The notes beneath the pieces were generated by a model. That model was not told the origin of the DNA and did no database searches. It worked only from the letters and a program-made list of their open reading frames with translations. Below, piece after piece: positions 1 to 5,001 of a DNA stretch of 6,933 nt (the first letter of the stretch is position 1; every line of letters starts with the position of its first letter). Origin of the DNA: Fimisoma sp964619315 (GTDB lineage: Bacteria; Bacillota; Clostridia; Peptostreptococcales; Anaerovoracaceae); NCBI GenBank assembly GCA_964619315.1, contig CAZUEH010000035.1, positions 1 through 6,933 on the forward strand. Reading direction: 5' to 3'. The position numbers and the translations under genes were made by a program.

Positions 1-46
1 TTTTATCGTTGTTCTTCACAGTAGTATTTGACTGTCTGTTATTCAT
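1..46 (-). CDS. Partial gene cut by left edge, probable site-specific (serine) recombinase
   Basis: Only the first 15 codons lie in the window (MNNRQSNTTVKNNDK). The start is chosen because ATG at 46-44 sits 7-8 bases after a strong AAAGGAGG on the minus strand. The gene follows the TnpW-family gene in the same direction. In Clostridia transposons and integrative elements, TnpW-family genes commonly sit just before a large serine recombinase gene, and many of those recombinases begin with a short polar stretch ahead of the resolvase domain. The product assignment is therefore context inference, because no catalytic residue is visible. The start codon and ribosome binding site lie inside a large inverted-repeat structure (12-107), described separately. 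It could equally be another mobility gene or an unknown small protein. Confidence 0.5.
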   Translation of the reverse strand, partial: MNNRQSNTTVKNNDK

Positions 47-107
47 GTTTTCCTCCTTTCCGACAGTCTTCAAGCGGTACTTTATGTTCCCGTACTACTG
101 TGAAGAA
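12..107 (-). repeat. Nested inverted repeats enclosing a ribosome binding site and start codon
   Basis: A perfect 15-base inverted repeat has arms at 12-26 (TTCTTCACAGTAGTA) and 93-107. A second 7-base inverted repeat lies inside it, with arms at 30-36 (GACTGTC) and 62-68. Between the outer and inner arms is a small CGG/CCG hairpin (about 75-92). In the minus-strand transcript this would fold as a long stem opening into a junction, with the GGAGG and ATG of the leftmost gene in the loop of the inner stem. The 3' arms fall within codons 4-13 of that gene. It could control translation of the putative recombinase, or be a protein-binding site in DNA. The repeats are seen directly; the role is inferred. 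Confidence 0.6.
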
Positions 108-123
108 GTCAAGTTAATTAGGG

Positions 124-282
124 CTAAGAAGCCTTTGTTTCAAAGCTTTGACAGTCATTCAGTATCATACGTTTCAGCTTGTCGTAAGCTGTTTCTTTGG
201 CTGTCTTACTGACTGCTGTCTCTATAATGTACAGTGTGTCTCCGATATATTTTTTAGTGATAATTATTGTTTTTTCATCCAT
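124..282 (-). CDS. TnpW-family transposon-encoded small protein
   Basis: This gene encodes 52 residues, from ATG at 282 to TAG at 124, with AAAGGAG placed 7 bases before the start. The protein has the pattern I recall for TnpW-family proteins of Clostridia transposons: a basic stretch followed by IGDTLY, then SKTAKET and DKLKRMI near residues 13-40 (family style IGxTxYxV...SxTxxETxxDKxxRLI). The function of TnpW is not established. These proteins are usually found directly before a large serine recombinase gene, as seems to be the case here, with about 77 bases to the next start. It has no membrane segment or signal peptide. It lies downstream of a long structured leader, which suggests post-transcriptional control. 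Family membership is from recalled sequence pattern, not from a search. Confidence 0.7.
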   Translation of the reverse strand: MDEKTIIITKKYIGDTLYIIETAVSKTAKETAYDKLKRMILNDCQSFETKAS

Positions 283-551
283 GATGTTTCTCCTTTCGAT
301 ATGGCGTAACGAATCGTTACTCCCATGTCTGTAGCGAGACCAGTAGGGGCGGTCTATATCTCTACCGCTTTTAACTCGGACAACGGCCAGGGGTAACGCG
401 TGTAAAAATCAGAAATCAAAGGGGGTATTAAAGAATAAATCCTTATAAATTAGCTTGATCTGAAATAAATACAGTTCATAAACAATTGAAAAAGTACTAT
501 TTTCAGCGAATAGACACAGCAGAATAATCCACTGTGCCTTATCTCGCAAGT
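283..551. other. Gene-free region between the capsid gene and the tnpW-family gene
   Basis: No convincing coding sequence is visible on either strand in these 269 bases. The half next to the tnpW-family gene holds the structured leader (301-398). The half next to the capsid gene (about 400-500) is AT-rich. A weak hairpin at 513-538 (CACAG/CTGTG core, 12-base loop) lies 14 bases past the capsid stop. It has no good T-run after it, so it is at best a poor terminator. No clear -35/-10 pair was found. Confidence 0.5.
301..398 (-). promoter_or_regulatory. Structured leader RNA candidate upstream of the tnpW-family gene
   Basis: Several complementary segments can form competing structures in the minus-strand transcript. 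(1) A hairpin next to the ribosome binding site is built on the near-perfect palindrome GTAACGAATCGTTAC (306-320), extended by ATGG/CCAT (301-304 with 323-326). (2) A competing long-range stem pairs 390-398 (GGGGTAACG) with 315-324, leaving one bulged base. (3) Within the enclosed region, GCGGT/ACCGC (349-353 with 364-368) competes with AGACC/GGTCT (337-341 with 351-355). Two mutually exclusive pairs in one leader resemble a riboswitch or attenuator, but no known class is recognised. The hairpin could instead be a DNA operator. Confidence 0.5.
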
Positions 552-1499
552 TTATCCTACTAGTTCGGTGTTCATCTGGATTACCTTAACTGCATCTAAG
601 CGAATAAGTTTACCATCGATAAACTCGAAAGCAAGATAGCCTGTATGTCCTCTTAAGGCGAACAATTCTTTGAGTATTCTTACACTGATAGGACTTCTCT
701 TAACAATCCAATAGTAAGTAAAATCGCCAAAGGCTATCGGTTTTGCGCCTGCGATGGCATTGGGCATATGTTCGCAAATTATCACCTTCTTACCAAGTAC
801 CGTATGGTCACGATCACACCACAGATAGTTGCCATCAGCGTCTTTTATCTTACGAATTGCGAGGGCAGTTTCATCGTTCATTAGCCACACCGCATTGCTG
901 CGATATTGTGGCTTAACAGAGAAATATAGCTTTACGATATCGTCATAAGATACTTCGCTTGTAGCTACTGCAACATCAGCGCCTTTCGTATCATGTAGAA
1001 TCCCTATCGGTTCATTAGTCCCGGTACCGACAACAAAGGATTTATCTTCCGCTAAGGCAAAACTTTTAGCTAGACGCTGTACCAGATAATTCTCTAAATC
1101 AAAAGCAGCATCTGCAATAAATTCATTTGAGAGTCTTAGAAGCGTAGCTAGTTTTTTGCTGTTTAATGAAACTTTAGCAAAATCATTCGCGACTTCTTTT
1201 ATATCGATGCCACCGAATTCAGGTATAAATTCAGCAAGATCGTCTGCGTCAGTTAAGAATAACTGTGAGGGTGAATCATAGCTTGTAAACACAGAGCCAA
1301 CGCTCCTAAAAATACTTTGTTTAACAATTGCTTTCTCGTATTTATCAGCGAAACAACTTGGGATAAAGTAAGCTCCAGTATCAATAGAACGACCTTGTGT
1401 TATCTTCTCTTTCGCTGTTTGTGATCCTCGCATTAAGTTCCAAAAATGATGTGTATAATCCGATTGGTTTGTCAAAGTCTTCATGTCATTGTATTTCAT
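552..1499 (-). CDS. HK97-fold phage major capsid protein lacking the N-terminal delta domain
   Basis: This 315-residue protein is related to HK97-type phage major capsid proteins, which build the icosahedral head. The N-terminal 45 residues (HFWNLMRG, then TGAYFIP) match the segment that normally starts the mature shell protein. The E-loop and P-domain follow, with a long spine helix near 128-151 and the typical GTGTNEPIGIL at 158-168. An A-domain strand, AVWLMND, is at 203-209. The C-terminal strands are FGDFTYYWIV (257-266) and GYLAFEFIDGKLIRLDAVKV (287-306). Most family members are about 380-420 residues because they start with a roughly 100-residue delta (scaffold) domain that a protease removes. 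That domain is absent here, and no protease, portal or terminase gene is visible. ATG at 1499 has GGAGG 7 bases before it. The ribosome binding site overlaps the end of the zinc-ribbon gene, so the two are probably co-transcribed and translationally coupled. Confidence 0.88.
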   Translation of the reverse strand: MKYNDMKTLTNQSDYTHHFWNLMRGSQTAKEKITQGRSIDTGAYFIPSCFADKYEKAIVKQSIFRSVGSVFTSYDSPSQLFLTDADDLAEFIPEFGGIDIKEVANDFAKVSLNSKKLATLLRLSNEFIADAAFDLENYLVQRLAKSFALAEDKSFVVGTGTNEPIGILHDTKGADVAVATSEVSYDDIVKLYFSVKPQYRSNAVWLMNDETALAIRKIKDADGNYLWCDRDHTVLGKKVIICEHMPNAIAGAKPIAFGDFTYYWIVKRSPISVRILKELFALRGHTGYLAFEFIDGKLIRLDAVKVIQMNTELVG

Positions 1500-1510
1500 T
1501 CATTTTCCTC

Positions 1511-1822
1511 CTATCTTTTGTTACAAATCGGGCACTCATAAAGTCCCAAATCGTTATAGTTGTTGCATCGAGTGACTTTCTTCAATGTCCCGCAACTACA
1601 TTTGGGGCATTTAATGTCATAAATCAGTGCCATTTCTATGCTATGTGGTTCTCTCGCATATAGGCGATAGTATCGCCATGGGATACCTTTTTTGTCCTTA
1701 TGAAGCTCATCACGAAGATGTAAGTGGCACATTCTTGTTGCATATTCATCTGAATACGATGAGCTATGCGGTTTTAATAATGTTCCTGATTTGTTCAATG
1801 GGGCTAGTGGATAATTTCTCAT
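1511..1822 (-). CDS. Small zinc-ribbon protein of unknown function, coupled to the capsid gene
   Basis: This gene encodes 103 residues. ATG at 1822 is preferred because GGAGG (1831-1835) lies 8 bases upstream; a TTG in the same frame at 1828 is too close to that site. I do not recognise the family. The first 65 residues are polar and basic, with a possible helical stretch around 24-45 (DEYATRMCHLHLRDELHKDK). The C-terminus carries two knuckles, CPKC at 72-75 and CPIC at 97-100, with further cysteines at 77 and 86, so it very probably binds zinc. The stop codon lies inside the ribosome binding site of the capsid gene, leaving an 11-base gap, which ties its expression to the capsid protein. A role in capsid assembly, nucleic acid binding or regulation is possible, but nothing in the sequence decides it. 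The first gene-free bases upstream belong to the putative replication origin. Confidence 0.75.
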   Translation of the reverse strand: MRNYPLAPLNKSGTLLKPHSSSYSDEYATRMCHLHLRDELHKDKKGIPWRYYRLYAREPHSIEMALIYDIKCPKCSCGTLKKVTRCNNYNDLGLYECPICNKR

Positions 1823-1993
1823 AATCAATTCCTCCTGTTTGTGTTAATGTGTGATAAAAATCCAATCACTTATTTTTTGTCTTTCATGTTGTAGCAGTGG
1901 TAGCAGTGTTGGTAGCAGATGTTTAGGTACTGCTACTAGGTGAAAACAAGGTGTAGCAAGGGTTTTGAGCATCTTGGTAGCAGAAGTAGCAGT

Positions 1994-2084
1994 CAATCTG
2001 CTTTCATTCCCACACTCTTAATAATCTTTATTTTCCTATTACTCTGTACTAAGTTTTTCAAAATTTAGCTAAGAAGTTTTAAGT
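1994..2084. other. AT-rich putative unwinding element of the origin
   Basis: This stretch of about 90 bases carries no copy of the GTAGCAGT iteron and is bounded by iterons on both sides (last left copy 1986-1993, first right copy 2085-2092). It has about 25 G or C bases in 91 by hand count, with runs such as TTTTTCAAAATTTAG. This is the expected place for initial strand opening by an SF3 helicase. No open reading frame is apparent. Confidence 0.6.
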
Positions 2085-2112
2085 ACTGCTACCACTGCTA
2101 CCGTTAGCCTTT

Positions 2113-2158
2113 AAAGCCTAAAGCTGTGGGCATTTTAGATGGTAGCAGTTGTGGCTTT
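2113..2158 (-). repeat. Inverted repeat downstream of the replication gene
   Basis: AAAGCC (2113-2118) can pair with GGCTTT (2153-2158), enclosing one iteron copy (2142-2149). It lies about 30 bases past the stop codon of the primase-helicase. It has no clear T-run, so it may be part of the origin's architecture rather than a terminator. Confidence 0.3.
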
Positions 2159-2187
2159 TACTGCTACTAGGTTTGCTACCACTGCTA

Positions 2188-4485
2188 CTACGACTGTAAG
2201 AATTCAGATTCGTCATAGCCATATTCCTTTGCGAATTGTTCTTTTGCTTCTTGTGTGAGTGAATACTCTTTAAAGTAGGTGTTACCATTTTGGCGGGTCG
2301 TAATGTCAGAATAGTCTGCTCCTAGATGTGCTGCGATCGTCTCTCGAAATTCTTTAGCAGTTTTAGCAAAGCCGTTATTGTTTTCTCCACACCATGCCTT
2401 GTAAACCTTGTAAATTCGGCCTGTGGTACAGTGCTTGTTGATTTTGCCGTTTGGCCATGCACTTAAACATTCATCAAAGAAAGAAATCACCGTGTTGTTC
2501 TCCGACATATATTTTTCTCTGGCGAGGTTTATGCTATCTGGTTCTGAGAATCGGTAACCATTAGCCAGCACTTTTTGAAGTGCCTTGATTGCTTTGTAGA
2601 CAATGCCTTCTCGCTCGGCATACATTTTGTCAAGGAGCGTTTTGTCTTGTTTCTCTGTTGGTATGACGTTAGGGCAATACACCACCATAATACGGTCATA
2701 AACCCATTTACCATCATCGCCTCCAAACTTGGGCAGTCTGTTCATACAAAACCAGAGTAGACCGTTGTAAGTAAACTCAAAAGCCTGTTGTCCTTTAAAC
2801 TCGGCATATAAACTATCGCCGCCTGTAATCTTCTTGAAGGTTTTTAGTTCATCTACCGAGAGGAAACTCATATCGGAACTGCCAGCGAGCCGTGTTCCAT
2901 ATATCGCTCCAGTACCAAATCTGGCTTCAATCTCTTTAAGGTCAATGCCGATGTAGTTACCTTTACCTAGCAATCGCTCTACAAGGCTTTTTAATTGAGA
3001 TTTTCCAGTATCTCCGTCACCGACTAGAAAGAGTGCTCTTTTCATTCGCCAACCTTTAACGTTGGAAATACAGACACCGATAAACTCCAGTAGTAATTGT
3101 TCGATAGCCTTATCACCATTGGTAAGCGTGTGCATATATTTATCAAATATTGGTGTGGGTATTTCGTTGTCTGTCCAATTACAAGGAATTTGAATAGTAG
3201 AGAGCGTATCTGGTGAGTGTGGAGTTAATAAGGTTTCTGCTGTAGTAATTTGAAGTAGACCATTGCTGAAGTTGATTAAATCCTCATCAGCGTTTAAATC
3301 CTCTTGGCTAACATAGTTTAAGTCGGTTGTGAGATGTTGTAAGGTTTCGCTGACCATGCCCATTTTGATGAGTTCCTCGTCATAGTCCGCGATGTACTGC
3401 TTGATAATGCCCATCAACATATTGTCCGCATAGAGCCTATAACAGCCATCTTCATAAACATATTTCATGAGGCCTTGTTTACCATTGTCCCTGACAAGGA
3501 CATAGTAGAGATGTTCTCGCACATACTTGGCAAGAAGCGGGACGCTAACATACGGCTCATACGTCCTCTTGTTAAATTTAATAAAACACGGATGTGTCAT
3601 CTTGGATTTATGGTAGATACCCTGACAAGCTTCAATACCAACTGCGATAGTGGCTTCTCTATAATCCTCACGCTCCCATTTTTCACGATAGAGAGCAGAG
3701 CTTCGAAAGATTTCATCGATCTCCCCAAAATTGGGCCCAGTACGAAAGGCGATTAAGGCGCATAGTGCTGCATCTGCTTCTGACTGTGAGCCATACCCAG
3801 AGATATCGCCTTCGTCATATAGCTTTTTGAATTTTTCACCATTCTTTTGTTTACGGAGATTACAAACAATGTCGAAGCTTGAACGCTCACCATCACGTTT
3901 TTCACTGTATTTTATTTTCTTAGCCTTCCGCATATTTTTATTAAGCGTGGTAAGTAGTGCAGCAGTACATTCTCGAAGAGGCTTATCCTCGATGATGTTA
4001 CCTGTAAAAGCTGCAAAGCGGTTTGTGATACCGCCGGCATATAGCTCAAGGCCGATTTTTCTATTATTCTGATAGAACTGGTTATCTAACTTGATACGCT
4101 TTTCTTCATCATAGAAGATGGGCAACTTGCTAAAATCACATTTACCATAAATATGAATTCCTGTGCCACTGACGGAGTATTCGGTGTAGGAATCGAATCG
4201 GGCAAGCAGCGTCTGTACCAACGGGTCTGATAGTCCTCTGTCATCGATATCCAAGAAGAAATAGTTCTCTGGAATTTTGAATCCAATACCAGTGGCATAA
4301 GATTTTTCTTTTGCTGCGAGTGCATCTTTATAAGTTCCCCAAGTATGGCTCCATTTCCTATTTGTACCGCTGGAACCTCCGCTGATTGCAAAGGGCACTT
4401 TTGTCGGATTGCCGTTTTTATCCTTTCCCCATCGCCACAGCATCCATATCTTCATGTCCATTAATTCCTGCATTGCGTTTGCCAT
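2188..4485 (-). CDS. Replication protein: PrimPol-type primase fused to D5-like SF3 helicase
   Basis: This gene encodes 765 residues, about the usual length for phage and satellite primase-helicases. ATG at 4485 is chosen because GGAGG lies 8 bases upstream; an in-frame GTG at 4494 overlaps that site. The N-terminal archaeo-eukaryotic primase/PrimPol domain (about 1-180) shows catalytic acids in DIDD (79-82), the SGTGIH histidine motif (106-111) and ELYAGG...FAAFTG (147-162). A linker domain follows with SEADAALCALIAFRTG near 235 and a FRSSALYREKW block near 260-270. The SF3 helicase has Walker A GDGDTGKS (489-496), an acidic segment at GSSDM (D538), sensor motif FCMNRLP with N582, and a YDRIMVV arginine at 598. 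The C-terminus is probably a D5-type winged helix. It should unwind the adjacent iteron origin and prime synthesis. It follows the excisionase-like gene by 36 bases, in an operon. Confidence 0.9.
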   Translation of the reverse strand: MANAMQELMDMKIWMLWRWGKDKNGNPTKVPFAISGGSSGTNRKWSHTWGTYKDALAAKEKSYATGIGFKIPENYFFLDIDDRGLSDPLVQTLLARFDSYTEYSVSGTGIHIYGKCDFSKLPIFYDEEKRIKLDNQFYQNNRKIGLELYAGGITNRFAAFTGNIIEDKPLRECTAALLTTLNKNMRKAKKIKYSEKRDGERSSFDIVCNLRKQKNGEKFKKLYDEGDISGYGSQSEADAALCALIAFRTGPNFGEIDEIFRSSALYREKWEREDYREATIAVGIEACQGIYHKSKMTHPCFIKFNKRTYEPYVSVPLLAKYVREHLYYVLVRDNGKQGLMKYVYEDGCYRLYADNMLMGIIKQYIADYDEELIKMGMVSETLQHLTTDLNYVSQEDLNADEDLINFSNGLLQITTAETLLTPHSPDTLSTIQIPCNWTDNEIPTPIFDKYMHTLTNGDKAIEQLLLEFIGVCISNVKGWRMKRALFLVGDGDTGKSQLKSLVERLLGKGNYIGIDLKEIEARFGTGAIYGTRLAGSSDMSFLSVDELKTFKKITGGDSLYAEFKGQQAFEFTYNGLLWFCMNRLPKFGGDDGKWVYDRIMVVYCPNVIPTEKQDKTLLDKMYAEREGIVYKAIKALQKVLANGYRFSEPDSINLAREKYMSENNTVISFFDECLSAWPNGKINKHCTTGRIYKVYKAWCGENNNGFAKTAKEFRETIAAHLGADYSDITTRQNGNTYFKEYSLTQEAKEQFAKEYGYDESEFLQS

Positions 4486-4521
4486 CTCGTCCACCTCCTC
4501 TCCGTAAAATTTGCGTTTGCA

Positions 4522-4698
4522 TTATTGGTGTGTTGAGTTTTTAAGTAGCCATTTCCTATATGAATCAACCGGAATTAAAATCCTTGTACCAATTCGTATG
4601 GTTGGGAATCCTGGTGATTTTGCTAGTTCATATGCTTTAGGCAGGCTGATACCCATCTGAGCTGATAGCTCCTGGACACTCATGGTCGTTTTCTCCAT
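4522..4698 (-). CDS. Excisionase-like helix-turn-helix protein
   Basis: This gene encodes 58 residues. ATG at 4698 follows AAGGAGG with 9 bases between; an internal ATG at 4683 is an alternative. The protein has the compact MerR-like fold of excisionase/AlpA-type proteins (helix-turn-helix 17 style). A first helix, SVQELSAQMGIS, is followed by the recognition helix PKAYELAKSPGFP (about 20-32). The wing is IRIGTRILIP (35-43), and the end is DSYRKWLLKN. Such proteins bend DNA at attachment sites with a recombinase or act as operon activators. Being first in the leftward operon, 36 bases before the replication gene, fits either role. The recombinase it would work with is probably the gene cut at the left edge. 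Confidence 0.78.
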   Translation of the reverse strand: MEKTTMSVQELSAQMGISLPKAYELAKSPGFPTIRIGTRILIPVDSYRKWLLKNSTHQ

Positions 4699-4746
4699 TT
4701 ATTCGTTCCTCCTTGTCATTAAGTTTTTTGCTTTTACATCCACCAT
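4699..4746 (-). CDS. Possible 15-residue leader peptide before the excisionase-like gene
   Basis: The frame MVDVKAKNLMTRRNE starts at ATG 4746, with a weak AGGAA 8 bases upstream, and ends with TAA at 4701-4699 directly abutting the ATG of the excisionase-like gene. It runs across the ribosome binding site of that gene, and its Arg-Arg codons are read from the AGG AGG of the site. Translation of this peptide could therefore affect initiation downstream. With so short a frame this may well be chance. Confidence 0.2.
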   Translation of the reverse strand: MVDVKAKNLMTRRNE

Positions 4747-4906
4747 GCACTACCGTTCCTAAGCAAGCCCCTTGTGTGAGGTCTGATTGTATTCAATTGC
4801 ATCATTACGCTCCGGTTTTTCACCATCGTGGCGATATCGACGCAAAGTATCTCTTGGGGGTGGACTATTCACTTGTCAAAGATCAAAATTCAAAGCGTTT
4901 TACAAT

Positions 4907-4936
4907 TTACTCTTGTTTTCAATGTCATTGTATAAT
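4907..4936 (+). promoter_or_regulatory. Probable sigma-A promoter of the zinc-finger gene
   Basis: A perfect -10 box, TATAAT, lies at 4931-4936. The best -35 candidate is TTTACT at 4907-4912, with an 18-base spacer and four of six matches to TTGACA. It lies about 65 bases before the ATG of the downstream gene. The weak -35 suggests low basal activity or help from an activator. Confidence 0.55.
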
Positions 4937-4940
4937 AAGA

Positions 4941-4983
4941 TGTAATCGAAGGATATTTCTCAACGCTTACATAAACGATTACA
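4941..4983 (+). repeat. Inverted repeat in the leader of the zinc-finger gene
   Basis: TGTAATCG (4941-4948) and CGATTACA (4976-4983) are exact 8-base inverted repeats 27 bases apart. They start four bases after the -10 box and end just before the AAAGGA ribosome binding site. They could form a leader hairpin or be the two halves of an operator. The protein that would bind is unknown. Confidence 0.4.
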
Positions 4984-5001
4984 ATTCAAAGGATGATTGC
5001 G

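Larger units (their letters stand above)
1891..2188. other. Putative iteron-type replication origin
   Basis: Two clusters of the 8-base repeat GTAGCAGT, in both orientations, flank an AT-rich core. Exact copies on the plus strand start at 1891, 1900, 1986 and 2142. Exact inverted copies (ACTGCTAC) start at 1929, 2085, 2094, 2160 and 2181. One-mismatch copies start at 1912 and 1977 (GTAGCAGA), and looser ones at 1953 and 2172. The core (about 1994-2084) is roughly 73 percent A+T by hand count. The site is directly downstream of the PrimPol-helicase gene, and the last repeat ends on the first base of its stop triplet. SaPI/PICI satellites have this same plan: short iterons on both sides of an AT-rich segment of about 80 bases at the end of rep. 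The replication protein would bind the iterons and melt the core. The repeats are certain; the origin function is inferred. Confidence 0.8.
4747..5001. other. Divergent intergenic control region
   Basis: These 255 bases separate the leftward excision-replication operon from the rightward zinc-finger gene. The rightward promoter (about 4907-4936) and an inverted repeat in its leader (4941-4983) are visible. The leftward promoter is not clear. A good TTGACA (4879-4874, minus) has only a GATACT 22 bases further on, which is too far for a standard promoter. Satellite and phage control switches often lie in such divergent gaps. Confidence 0.45.

Noticed and set aside
9..212. Plus-strand open frame of 67 codons
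   Set aside because: It lies opposite the tnpW-family gene and the next start, has no ribosome binding site and its composition is not protein-like.
552..1499. Encapsulin instead of phage capsid
   Set aside because: The GTGTNEPIGIL, AVWLMND and FGDFTYYWIV segments are typical of phage HK97 capsids, and no cargo enzyme or loading peptide is seen.
1397..1824. Two plus-strand open frames opposite the capsid and zinc-ribbon genes (1397-1663 and 1627-1824)
   Set aside because: Antisense to well-supported genes, without ribosome binding sites or recognisable protein features.
1891..2188. Short repeats resembling a CRISPR array
   Set aside because: Repeats are only 8 bases, occur in both orientations and are irregularly spaced (9 to over 90 bases), with no cas genes. 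An iteron origin fits better.
2529..4391. Five open frames overlapping the primase-helicase gene on both strands (2529-2726, 2575-2760, 3475-3756, 3731-4072, 4086-4391)
   Set aside because: All are shadows of a gene with clear domain motifs, and none has initiation signals.
4486..4494. GTG start for the primase-helicase at 4494
   Set aside because: The GTG overlaps the GGAGG sequence itself. ATG at 4485 has correct spacing.
4846..4879. Leftward promoter with TTGACA and GATACT
   Set aside because: The 22-base spacer is too long for a standard sigma-A promoter. The true leftward promoter was not located.
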